NCBI RefSeq assembly: GCF_029893585.1
Contig: NZ_JARXYX010000026.1
Span: 78,578 to 142,577, forward strand
Direction: 5' to 3'
Source of the DNA: Streptomyces sp. LBL
GTDB taxonomy: Bacteria > Actinomycetota > Actinomycetes > Streptomycetales > Streptomycetaceae
Length of the DNA: 64,000 nucleotides
Every line of letters begins with the position of its first letter. Positions within the stretch are counted from its first letter, which is position 1. The notes beneath the pieces are model-generated. The model ran no database searches, had not been told where the DNA came from, and saw nothing but the letters and a program-made list of their open reading frames with translations. A program made the position numbers and the translations under genes. Below are positions 51,633 through 59,880 of this stretch, piece by piece.

Positions 51633-51645
51633 CCCCCCCCCCCCC
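51633..51645. repeat. C13 homopolymer
   Basis: Thirteen consecutive cytosines lie 38 bases before the TIR-STAND start codon, between it and the membrane-protein gene. Such tracts slip during replication. Confidence 0.95.
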
Positions 51646-51683
51646 GCTGATTTTGGGGTTACGTCCGACAAAGGAGTGCGGGT

Positions 51684-53840
51684 ATGAAGGACCCTGCCTA
51701 TGCTCCGGACGTCGATGAAGACGCGGGGAGGGCGCAGTGGGACGTCTTCGTCAGTTACAGCCGGTCCGATGCCCAGCAGGCCGGTGTGCTGGCATCCGCG
51801 TTGCGAGGGCAGGGGCTGCAAGTTTTCGTGGACGAGACCGCGGTCGACGACTTCGCTTCCATCACGGCCACGATCACCACGGCGCTTGCCCACTCCAGGG
51901 CTCTGCTGGCCGTCTACTCGGCGGAGTATCCGCGCAGGCGTGCCTGTCAGTGGGAGCTGACGTACGCGTACTTGGCGGGCCAGCGGGAGGGGGACCCGCG
52001 CAGGCGGGTCCTGGTCGTGAATCCGGCTGCGGGCAGTGATCACGTAGAGCCGGTGGAACTGCGCGACGCACGCCACTGGCCCTGGCCCGGTGCTCCAGCG
52101 GAGCTGGACCGCTTCGCGTCCCGTGTCACAGGACACGTCTCGCGGCTGCGTACTCCCATGGGCGAGTCGTGGTCTTCGGCAGGCGGTCTCACTCCTCCGT
52201 TGTCCTCCTGGCTGCCGGCTCCGGCTCGCACCGGGTCTGCCCGTTTCACCGGCCGCCTGACCGAGCAGTGGCAGATCCACACCGCGCTGCACCGCCACCA
52301 TGCTCCGCTGGTCGCGCCGAGCGGCGCGGGCTCGGGCCGTACGGCCCAGCTGCGCGGGATGCCGGGGATCGGCAAGTCGCTGCTGGCGCAGGAGTACGCG
52401 TTGCGTTTCGGCTCCGCGTTTCTGGGAGGGGTGTTCTGGTTCGATCTTCACTCGGTGCAGGAGACGGGCGATCCCTCAGCTGTCATGGACGCCTACACAC
52501 GGCAGGTGGCGACGGCAGCCGACGCGCTCGGTCTGGATGCTTCGGAGCTTCATCTGCCGTCGCTGCTCAGCCGCTTGGCGATCTTTCTCGGTGAGCGGGG
52601 CGTGCCCTGTCTCTGGGTCGTCGACGGGCTCCCCGACGGTCTGGCCGACGAGCAGCTGCATCAACTGCGTGGTCCGCACCTGCTCGCCTCGACTCTGGTC
52701 ACCACGCGTTCCCTGCGCTACACCGCGTTCGCGGAGGCCGTCGGTGTAACCCCGCTGCCCGATCCGGATGGCCTGCACCTGCTCACCAGCCGCCGCCACC
52801 CACAGGACGTGGCGGAGCAGGCGGCGGCCGTCGGGCTCGTCCACGACGTCGGCGGGCATCCGCAGGCCTTGGACATCCTCGCCGATCTGGCCGCCACCAC
52901 CGGTTTCGTCCACACCCGCAACCGCCTTCACGCTTCGGGTCCGGACATCCTCGCGGGCCCACTGACCACAGCTCTTGTGCCGCACCCGTTGACGGAACGC
53001 ACCGCCACCGCCGACCTGCTGCGGCTCCTGGCCATCGCGTGCCCCGCCCCGCTGACCCAGGCGGCCATGGAGAGCGTCCTTGGAGCGCTGTCCGCCTACG
53101 ACCCCTGGGAGGCCGCCCCTCTCGTCGCCCACGCCATCGATGCCCTTCTGGGTACCGGCTCATTGAGTCCTGGATCCGCGTACGACGGTTCGTGGACCGT
53201 CCATCCGCTGCTCGCCCGCACCGTGCGGCGCCGGGACGACGACACCGCCCGTCAGGAGGACCTGCGGCGCGTTCTGCTCCACGCCCTCACCGCGACGCCG
53301 CAGACCGCCTCTGCCGCTCAGCAGAGACCGGCTGTCCTCGAAGCGGCCTCCGCGGCCGGATCGGTGCGTCGGCCGGGCCCTCTGGAGCGCGCCGCCGCCT
53401 TCGACCTGCACATCGAGCTCGTCACCCGCGTCGGTGTCCAACCGCTGCCGCCGGATGAGGGCTCCTTGCGGGAAGCCCTCACCTCACTGCACTCGCTCTT
53501 CGCGACCGCTCGGGACGCGCTGCACCGGATGGCAGCCGAGGCCGCTCCTCCGGTCGGATTGCCGCTCATCGCGTCCGGCCTGGTCAACGACCATCTGCGG
53601 CCCTTCCTCACGACCTGGCACTCCGCGCTGCGACAGCATGAGGCCGCACGCCCGGCGGATGTGGACGCCATCGCGCACGAACGGAGCTGGGAGCAGGCCA
53701 CGGCCATGCGCACGGCACTCGAAGCGCTGAGGGCCCCGCTCACGGACGCGGCGCGCGAACTGGGCCGGCTCTGCGGTATCGACCTGCTCGCCGGCGGCGT
53801 GGCGGACGAGGTCGCTCCCGAGGAGCGCTTCCCGCGTTGA
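51684..53840 (+). CDS. TIR domain - STAND NTPase with novel C-terminal domain
   Basis: The product has 718 residues from ATG 51684 with AAAGGAG upstream. The TIR domain occupies about 18-150 (WDVFVSYSRSDAQQAGVLAS; SRALLAVYSAEYPRRRACQW then WEL with the putative catalytic Glu). The NB-ARC/STAND NTPase has Walker A LRGMPGIGKSLLAQEYALRF (Lys231) and Walker B PCLWVVDGLPDG. A winged-helix-like region lies near 440-520. The C-terminal ~130 residues (TRVGVQPLPPDEGSLREALT, LVNDHLRPFLTTWHSALRQH, ELGRLCGI) are shared with the preceding membrane protein. TIR domains cleave NAD+ or make signals; STAND proteins trigger them on infection or damage. Confidence 0.88.
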   Translation: MKDPAYAPDVDEDAGRAQWDVFVSYSRSDAQQAGVLASALRGQGLQVFVDETAVDDFASITATITTALAHSRALLAVYSAEYPRRRACQWELTYAYLAGQREGDPRRRVLVVNPAAGSDHVEPVELRDARHWPWPGAPAELDRFASRVTGHVSRLRTPMGESWSSAGGLTPPLSSWLPAPARTGSARFTGRLTEQWQIHTALHRHHAPLVAPSGAGSGRTAQLRGMPGIGKSLLAQEYALRFGSAFLGGVFWFDLHSVQETGDPSAVMDAYTRQVATAADALGLDASELHLPSLLSRLAIFLGERGVPCLWVVDGLPDGLADEQLHQLRGPHLLASTLVTTRSLRYTAFAEAVGVTPLPDPDGLHLLTSRRHPQDVAEQAAAVGLVHDVGGHPQALDILADLAATTGFVHTRNRLHASGPDILAGPLTTALVPHPLTERTATADLLRLLAIACPAPLTQAAMESVLGALSAYDPWEAAPLVAHAIDALLGTGSLSPGSAYDGSWTVHPLLARTVRRRDDDTARQEDLRRVLLHALTATPQTASAAQQRPAVLEAASAAGSVRRPGPLERAAAFDLHIELVTRVGVQPLPPDEGSLREALTSLHSLFATARDALHRMAAEAAPPVGLPLIASGLVNDHLRPFLTTWHSALRQHEAARPADVDAIAHERSWEQATAMRTALEALRAPLTDAARELGRLCGIDLLAGGVADEVAPEERFPR

Positions 53841-54037
53841 CAGCGGGGCACCGACGGAACTCGCTGGTCAGGGTTTACCGGGTGTCGCTAGAGATCGTTT
53901 CCCGCGCTGTGTCGCCGGATTTCCCGCGGCCCAGGCCAGAGGACACGTCAGGGGTTGAAGCGGACTCGCGACGCACCTGGCGGTACTCGCGCATGTCCTG
54001 CCTGGGCTCACAGGCCTCAGACCGGCGACCCGCCCTT

Positions 54038-54466
54038 CTAAGCATGGCTCCACGGCCGGATGGCGCAGAGGCCCCAGGTGAAGCGGCGCAGTTTCGCCTG
54101 CTCGACGTACGTGGCCGTATCGCCGTAGTTGATGTTGAGGTGGCGTCCGAGGACAACGGTGGCCACGCTTCCCGCTCCGGCGGCCTTCAGAGCTGTGGAC
54201 GCGGACTGGACGTGGTTGCCGGTGGTCCAGGTGTCATCGATGAGCAGCACGTTTTCGCCCCAGAGCGCCGACGACGTATAGCGCTCTGCGGAGGCAGTGC
54301 GGCCGAGCGCTGACGCATGAGGGGTTGGCGTGAGCAGGTCGCGATAGCGGTCGCGGGTGACGCCGACCATGTCAGCGACCATGTCGCGGAGGGGGTGGTC
54401 GTTGCGGCCACTGGTGCTCGGCACGGTGGTGACGGTGTCGAAGCCGGCTACCGCGCAGTGGTTCAC
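54038..54466 (-). CDS. Phosphoribosyltransferase domain (3' part of a split ComF-like gene)
   Basis: The product has 142 residues if started at GTG 54466, whose GTGA overlaps the stop of the upstream half. PRTase core: FDTVTTVPSTSGRNDHPLRD, then PRPP-binding loop VLLIDDTWTTGNHVQSASTA and VATVVGLGRHLN-like strand (SVATVVLGRHLN). In ComF-like proteins this domain is fused to the zinc-ribbon half encoded at 54463-54789. A single -1 slip on the A6 run (54479-54474) would join both. The function of the family in Streptomyces is unclear; in competent bacteria ComF aids DNA uptake. Confidence 0.7.
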   Translation of the reverse strand: MNHCAVAGFDTVTTVPSTSGRNDHPLRDMVADMVGVTRDRYRDLLTPTPHASALGRTASAERYTSSALWGENVLLIDDTWTTGNHVQSASTALKAAGAGSVATVVLGRHLNINYGDTATYVEQAKLRRFTWGLCAIRPWSHA

Positions 54467-54789
54467 GATGCAGTTTTTTCATGCAGGGCGAGAAAGCGCC
54501 ACAGGACAGCCGCCAGCCCCATGCGGAAGTACTGCTGCTGGGGGCCGACAGCGTTCTTGTAGCGCCACAGCTCGTTGGCATACTGCTCTCCCTTCAGGGC
54601 CAGGCTCAGTGGGACGATGACATCGGCGACACCCTCCCCGAGGATGTCGCTGGCCTGCTGGCACTGCCAACAGGTCGGATAGCCGGCCTTCGCCGGGCCT
54701 CGGCAGATCTGGCAGACGCCCGGTCCAGGCAGCAGGGGATGGACGAGGAAGTTGGCGTAGCGGGCGGACAGCCCGACGACGGTTGCCAC
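54463..54789 (-). CDS. Zinc-ribbon half of the split ComF-like gene
   Basis: The product has 108 residues from GTG 54789, 13 bases after the dprA-like stop. Two CxxC pairs (VCQICRGPAKAGYPTCWQCQ) form the ComF-type zinc finger, then VADVIVPLSLALKGEQYANE and LWRYKNAV..., the usual lead-in to the PRTase core. The frame ends at TGA 54465-54463 right after the GAAAAAACT run. It is either frameshifted, or made with the next ORF by slippage or coupling. Confidence 0.7.
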   Translation of the reverse strand: MATVVGLSARYANFLVHPLLPGPGVCQICRGPAKAGYPTCWQCQQASDILGEGVADVIVPLSLALKGEQYANELWRYKNAVGPQQQYFRMGLAAVLWRFLALHEKTAS

Positions 54790-54802
54790 CCGGATCCGCC
54801 GG

Positions 54803-55687
54803 TCAGGCCCAGGTGAGCTCGCCCGTGACGGGGACGAGAGAGTCGAGTTCGGCAAAAACGTCGTCAGGACCGTCGATGACAGTGGTGTTGGGCCTGGTCG
54901 CGTACTCCCGCGCCCATTCGTGGGTCATCAGAGAGCGCATGAGGAAGACCCGTCGACCGTGCTCCAGAGCGAGGCGAGCCTGCATACGGGCCCCGCTGCG
55001 ATACGCCGCCTCGACCACCACGGTCGCGAGACTGTATCCACTCATCACAGCGTTACGCATGGGGAACGAGACCTTCGAGGGCGGAGCGTCCGGCCAGAAC
55101 TGGGAGATCAGCATCCCCCGCTCGGCCATCTCCTGCTGGAGCCGGGCGTTCTGCGCCGGGTAGGAGCGCCGCAGACCGGTGCCGATGACGGCGACGGTCC
55201 GGCCGCCGACGGCAAGCGCGGTTCCGTGCGCGGCGGTGTCGATGCCGGCGGCGAGGCCGCTGACCACCGTGACACCGCGCTCGGCGAGCCCTCCCGCGAT
55301 GGCCCGGGCGTGGGCGATGCCCTCCGGAGTCGGATTGCGAGTGCCGACGACCGCGACCCGGAGATCGTCACTGATGGGGGTACCGCGCAGGAACAGGAAG
55401 GGCGGCCGCTGGTGGACAAGCCTCAGATACAGCGGATAGTCATCGTCCAGGATGGTGACCAGCCGCATGCCTTCCCGCTCCCAGGCAGCGATCTCGGCGG
55501 CTACGGGCTCCAGGTCTGTGGCGGGTTCTGTGTCGAAAAGGGCGCCCTGCCCAGAGGCATCGAGCGCGTTCTCCAGTACGTCGCGTGCGCTTCCGACGGC
55601 CTCAATCTGGTCGGTGAGTTCGGGCCAGGTGCGATCGCCGCGTCGCAGGAGTGCGACGAGGGCGGCTCGCTCCAGTTCCTGGTCCAT
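54803..55687 (-). CDS. DprA/Smf-like Rossmann protein
   Basis: The product has 294 residues from ATG 55687. The N-terminal helical part (ERAALVALLRRGDRTWPELT) precedes the SMF domain: YPLYLRLVHQRPPFLFLRGT, RVAVVGTRNPTPEGIAHARA, GVTVVSGLAAGIDTAAHGTA, VAVIGTGLRRSYPAQNARLQ. It lacks the C-terminal winged helix of housekeeping DprA and is followed immediately by the ComF-like gene. The SMF fold belongs to the SLOG superfamily associated with nucleotide sensing in conflict systems. It is divergent from the helicase gene over 152 bases. Confidence 0.82.
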   Translation of the reverse strand: MDQELERAALVALLRRGDRTWPELTDQIEAVGSARDVLENALDASGQGALFDTEPATDLEPVAAEIAAWEREGMRLVTILDDDYPLYLRLVHQRPPFLFLRGTPISDDLRVAVVGTRNPTPEGIAHARAIAGGLAERGVTVVSGLAAGIDTAAHGTALAVGGRTVAVIGTGLRRSYPAQNARLQQEMAERGMLISQFWPDAPPSKVSFPMRNAVMSGYSLATVVVEAAYRSGARMQARLALEHGRRVFLMRSLMTHEWAREYATRPNTTVIDGPDDVFAELDSLVPVTGELTWA

Positions 55688-55839
55688 GCCCGCATCTGGG
55701 CCAGGCAGCGGAACGTGAGGGGGATCCGAGAACTTCTGCCTGGTACTGAGGGATCTGGCCTGGAACTGGTCTGACAGACGCGAGGCGCAGTCCGGCCTAT
55801 AACCTGGGCAGGTCGTGGCTGGCAGACGTCAGGGGTGGG

Positions 55840-58800
55840 ATGAGCACCGAGCGGGAACGCCGGGCTGCGGTGGTCGAGTACTGGCGGGCAGTGGAGCTGT
55901 TCAGTCCGCAGAAGGTTCCGAATGTGTCGTCGCGGGAGCGGGTCTACGAGGTAGCAGTCGACCGCGCTTTGCCCTGGGAAGACGGTCATCCCGTACGGAG
56001 TCTTCCGCTGGATCCCGGGTATGTCTGGCAGCACATCGTCTACGGCGGCTGCTTCGCCCTCGCGGACGTCCGCGACACCCTGCTGGAGGTCTTCGGCCGG
56101 GACGAGGAGGACGTGGACGGGCGGATGGACGGCGATACCGCCCTGTTCGCGCTGACGGTCACCGATGACGGCCGACTGCTGCTGGACTCCCCGGTGTTCT
56201 CCGCGTGCGGCTGGGCAACCGGCCGGGCACTGAGTCCCGGGCGGGGCGGCGGGCGGTGGCTGGACGGCTTCGAGGAGGACGTACAACCATGGCTGGCCCG
56301 GGCCGCCGAACTCGGAGAACCGCCCATACCGGTGACGCCCCACACGACGGACAGTGCCGAGCCGTTGATCGACACTGTGCTGCCCGCCGCCACCGACGAC
56401 GTGAACGGCACGGCAGTACGGCAGGCCAACAGCGAGGAGGGCGAGGAACAGGCCGGGGCGTCGGTGGGTTCCCGTCGCATCGGCGCCAAGGAGCTCATCG
56501 GTTTCACCCGCGACCTGGCGGCCCGCTGGGGTGTCGAAGACGCGCTGCGCCCCTTCGGACTGCGGATCCGAACCATCGCGGTACGGGAGGACCGGGCGGA
56601 GGACAGCGATCAGCAGGACTTCCTGAACAGCTTCATCGCCGACGACCTGAAGCGCGTGGCCACAACGCTGCCCGTGTCCGGCCCCGGCGCACCGCTTGAG
56701 GCGTATCTGACTCCAGACGCGGAGCTGAACACTGCCCGGCGTATTGATCTGCGTGTGCGACCCGAGGAGGCGCTGGCCGGGGTGGAGCCCCGGGCTACCC
56801 CGCTGGGCCGCTGGCCTGCGGAGAGCGCCCACCCGCTGGCGCTGAGCCAGCAGTTCGCCGTGAACTCCATAAAGGCCGAGCTCGCGGGCGGTGGTGGTCT
56901 GTTCGCCGTCAACGGGCCGCCGGGTACCGGCAAGACCACCATGCTCCGAGACAGCATCGCCGACCTCGTCGTGGAGCGGGCGGTGCGGCTGGCCGGGCTG
57001 CAACTGCCGTCGGCCGCGTTCTCGCCGGCCGTCCATCGGTGGAAGAGCGGCGAGTACACCCGTACCGTCACCGAGTTGCTGCCGGAGTTCACCGGCTTCG
57101 AGATGGTGGTGGCGTCGGCGAACAACGGGGCGGTGGAGAACATCTCCACCGAGATCCCGGCCCGTGACGCGCTGGGCGAGTACTGGCGTGAGGACGCCGA
57201 CTACTTCGCCGAGCAGGCCACCCGGCTACTGAAGGGTGTCCCGGCCTGGGGCGCCGTCGCCGCCCGGCTGGGCAGCAGGAAGAACCGCATCGAATTCGTC
57301 AACCGTTTCTGGCACGGCAAGGAGAAAGGCACCGACCAGAACGCGCCCGCCACCGCGCACCGTGCCCGTCCCGGTGCCTGGAGTGACAGCGGCCAAGGAC
57401 TGTCCCAGTTGCTGCGCACGTACGCCACTACACCGCAGACCGGCGTGTGGCGCGAGGCCAGGGACCGCTTCCAGACCGCACTGGCGGAGGTACGGCGGCT
57501 TCGGGACGAACGGGACGCGGCAGCCGCCGCCCTCCGCACCCTGCCTGCCGCCCGGACGGCCGTCGAAACCGCGCAGTCGGCCGTCACCGAGGCCGCCGAC
57601 GCGCTCGCACTACGCCGGGAGGCAGTGCCAGCGGCCGAACAGGCGCTGGCCCTGGCGCGGCAGACCTGCGACAGCGCCGAGGGACGGCGCCGGGAGCATG
57701 CCGGCCGCCGTCCCGGCTTCTGGATCATCCTGTGCACCTTCGGCCGAGCCGCCCGCGACTGGCACACCGAGGACCAGGCCCTGGCCGTGCGGGAACGAGA
57801 CACTCAGGCCGCATGGCAGGAAACCGACTCGACCGCCCGACGCGCGCGGACAGCCGCCGACCGGGCCGACACCGAACTCAGCGAACGGCTGCAGTACCTC
57901 ACGCGCGCAGTTGAGCACACGCAGGCCCTGGACCGTACGGTGTCCGAGGCCCGGACCGCCTGGGGCGCGCACGTCCCGCAGGACACCTGGCTCACGGACG
58001 ACAGCACCCGGGAGCTGGCCGCCCCCTGGGCCGATCCTCAGATCACCCGTGCCCGCTCCGAGCTGTTCTTCGCCGCGCTCCACCTGCACCAGGCGTTCCT
58101 GCGCTGCACCGCCAAGACCATGCGGGCCAATCTCACGTCCGCCATGGATGTGGTCACCGGCGGCGCGCCCGCCACGCTCGGCGAGCCTGCCCGACGCGCC
58201 GCGTGGCAGAGCCTCTTCCTGGTCGTCCCCGTCGTGTCGACGACCTTCGCCTCCCTGGACCGCGTGTTCGCCGGGGTCGGCCGCGGTGCGCTGGGCTGGC
58301 TGTTCATCGACGAAGCCGGACAGGCCACTCCCCAGATGGCCATGGGCGCGATGTGGCGTGCCCAGCACACCGTGGTGGTCGGCGACCCCCTCCAGTTGGA
58401 ACCGGTCGTATCCCTCCCCTGGACCGCCCAGCAGGCGCTGCGGCGCGACTACGGCGTCGACGAGGAGTGGGTGCCGGGCCGCACCTCCGTCCAGCAACTG
58501 GCCGATCGCGGCAACCGCTTCGGCACCACGCTGCCCGCCGAACTGTCCGACGGCTCGACCGAGGTCTGGGTCGGCGCGCCACTGCGCGTACACCGCCGCT
58601 GCGACGACCCCATGTTCACCATCAGCAACGCCATCGCCTACGACGGCCTCATGGTCAACGGCACCCCCGACCGCGGCCCCTACCGCTATGGGCCCGCCAG
58701 CTCCTGGGTGGATGTCGTCTCCAGCCGGGCGGAAGGCCACTGGATCCCCGAGGAAGGCCGGGCGCTGCGGCAGATCCTGGAACGCCTCTCCGCGACTGAC

Positions 58801-59148
58801 GGCATCGATCCCGCCAAGCACGTGTACGTCATCAGCCCCTTCCGCGCCGTCGTCGCCGGCGCCCGACAGGTCTGCCGCGGCCTGCTCCCCATGGACCGGG
58901 TCGGCACCGTCCACACCACCCAGGGCAAGGAAGCCGACATCGTCATCCTGATCCTCGGCACGGACCCCGCCCGCCCCGGCGCCCGCGCCTGGGCCGCTTC
59001 CCGCCCCAACCTCCTCAACGTCGCCGTCAGCCGCGCCAAGCGCCGCCTCTTCGTCATCGGCAACCGCGACGCCTGGCGCGGCCAGCGCCACTTCACCACC
59101 CTCGCCGCCGAACTCCACCACCACGCCTGGCCCCCTGCCGGGACGTGA
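55840..59148 (+). CDS. Superfamily 1 (UPF1/DNA2-like) helicase
   Basis: The product has 1102 residues from ATG 55840. Residues 1-330 form an uncharacterised N-terminal domain (GYVWQHIVYGGCFALADVRD). The helicase core has Walker A GLFAVNGPPGTGKTTMLRDS (Lys365), a long coiled-coil insertion (about 540-720, ALRTLPAARTAVETAQSAVT) with an embedded hydrophobic patch (PGFWIILCTFGRA), DEAG box GWLFIDEAGQATPQMAMGA (Asp824), and C-terminal motifs VGTVHTTQGKEADIVILILG and LLNVAVSRAKRRLFVIGNRD. AAA_11/AAA_12-type helicases of this size occur in defence islands. Its stop overlaps a small ORF. Confidence 0.9.
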   Translation: MSTERERRAAVVEYWRAVELFSPQKVPNVSSRERVYEVAVDRALPWEDGHPVRSLPLDPGYVWQHIVYGGCFALADVRDTLLEVFGRDEEDVDGRMDGDTALFALTVTDDGRLLLDSPVFSACGWATGRALSPGRGGGRWLDGFEEDVQPWLARAAELGEPPIPVTPHTTDSAEPLIDTVLPAATDDVNGTAVRQANSEEGEEQAGASVGSRRIGAKELIGFTRDLAARWGVEDALRPFGLRIRTIAVREDRAEDSDQQDFLNSFIADDLKRVATTLPVSGPGAPLEAYLTPDAELNTARRIDLRVRPEEALAGVEPRATPLGRWPAESAHPLALSQQFAVNSIKAELAGGGGLFAVNGPPGTGKTTMLRDSIADLVVERAVRLAGLQLPSAAFSPAVHRWKSGEYTRTVTELLPEFTGFEMVVASANNGAVENISTEIPARDALGEYWREDADYFAEQATRLLKGVPAWGAVAARLGSRKNRIEFVNRFWHGKEKGTDQNAPATAHRARPGAWSDSGQGLSQLLRTYATTPQTGVWREARDRFQTALAEVRRLRDERDAAAAALRTLPAARTAVETAQSAVTEAADALALRREAVPAAEQALALARQTCDSAEGRRREHAGRRPGFWIILCTFGRAARDWHTEDQALAVRERDTQAAWQETDSTARRARTAADRADTELSERLQYLTRAVEHTQALDRTVSEARTAWGAHVPQDTWLTDDSTRELAAPWADPQITRARSELFFAALHLHQAFLRCTAKTMRANLTSAMDVVTGGAPATLGEPARRAAWQSLFLVVPVVSTTFASLDRVFAGVGRGALGWLFIDEAGQATPQMAMGAMWRAQHTVVVGDPLQLEPVVSLPWTAQQALRRDYGVDEEWVPGRTSVQQLADRGNRFGTTLPAELSDGSTEVWVGAPLRVHRRCDDPMFTISNAIAYDGLMVNGTPDRGPYRYGPASSWVDVVSSRAEGHWIPEEGRALRQILERLSATDGIDPAKHVYVISPFRAVVAGARQVCRGLLPMDRVGTVHTTQGKEADIVILILGTDPARPGARAWAASRPNLLNVAVSRAKRRLFVIGNRDAWRGQRHFTTLAAELHHHAWPPAGT

Positions 59149-59423
59149 CCAGGCTGGGCGCAGACAGGCAGGCGGCGAGGTCGGTTGCCCGGTGCAATCT
59201 GCCCAGAAGGCGCGTCGATAGCATCGTGGCGGGTGATCAGGGAAGTTTCGACAAAGTCAAGGGAACGGCCGACGAGTACCAGGCTGTCGCTGTCTTGCAT
59301 CCGAACATCTGGTACGGCCGTGGCCCGGGGCAGGTAGGTGCGAGTCTGGACAACGCCCGGCGTGCCGGCCCCCGCGCCATCGCTCCGCTCGGCGGATGGC
59401 GGCAGGCCCTGAATCACCGCTGA
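59145..59423 (+). CDS. Small ORF coupled to the helicase gene
   Basis: The ORF has 92 codons; its GTG overlaps the helicase TGA as GTGA, implying coupling. The central part (SFDKVKGTADEYQAVAVLHP, NIWYGRGPGQVGASLDNARR) looks protein-like; no domain was recognised and no membrane segment is present. A hairpin follows 15 bases after the stop. It could also be a fortuitous extension. The rest of 59463-59582 holds no gene. Confidence 0.4.
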   Translation: MTRLGADRQAARSVARCNLPRRRVDSIVAGDQGSFDKVKGTADEYQAVAVLHPNIWYGRGPGQVGASLDNARRAGPRAIAPLGGWRQALNHR

Positions 59424-59438
59424 CTGCGCCCTGAGGGA

Positions 59439-59462
59439 CTACCCCACCGCATCGGTGGGTAG
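59439..59462 (+). terminator. Hairpin terminator
   Basis: CTACCCCACCG-CAT-CGGTGGGTAG forms a 10-bp stem with one bulge, 15 bases after the small ORF; it is the likely end of the helicase transcript. Confidence 0.65.
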
Positions 59463-59582
59463 GGCACTGCAGGCCTGCCGCCGCAAAGGAGCGGGAATCC
59501 CGAAGTCGAACAAACACTCTAGGTGATAATGTCGTCACGCTCAGAACTGGCCCTTCATCAGATGCTGGCACCTGGAGGAGAC

Positions 59583-59852
59583 ATGGCGAAGAAGTGGGAA
59601 GCCGATCCCGAAGCGTCCTTCACGCGGCGGTTAGGCAAGTCGTCTCTTGAGCTGGGACAGACTTCCGGGAACACCGGCTGCCCTGACATGTGGGAGCTGG
59701 ACAACGGAGATGTCGCGGTCATCGGTGCGGATCTGACCGCTTCCTACGAAGGGCGGCTTCCGAACGACGTACGGGTCGATCCCGGAGAGCGGCTGGTCAT
59801 CATCCCCCGGGCAACGATCCTCGCGGCCAAGGCAGACATCCCGGATGCGTAG
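59583..59852 (+). CDS. Small protein preceding a DUF6879-type gene
   Basis: The product has 89 residues from ATG 59583 with GGAGGAGAC directly upstream. The sequence MAKKWEADPEASFTRRLGKS continues SGNTGCPDMWELDNGDVAVI and NDVRVDPGERLVIIPRATIL, a DNGDVAVIG-type beta-rich small domain. Such genes commonly sit just ahead of DUF6879 genes in Streptomyces, often near NB-ARC regulators. The function is unknown. No signal peptide. Confidence 0.7.
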   Translation: MAKKWEADPEASFTRRLGKSSLELGQTSGNTGCPDMWELDNGDVAVIGADLTASYEGRLPNDVRVDPGERLVIIPRATILAAKADIPDA

Positions 59853-59880
59853 TCCGCTGCACGGTGCGGTGGGTGAGCGC

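Noticed and set aside
54460..54490. Classical -1 frameshift heptamer (X XXY YYZ)
   Set aside because: The zero-frame codons are GAA-AAA-ACT, so the tandem-slip heptamer is not in register; only a single-site slip on the A run would work. No downstream pseudoknot was identified.
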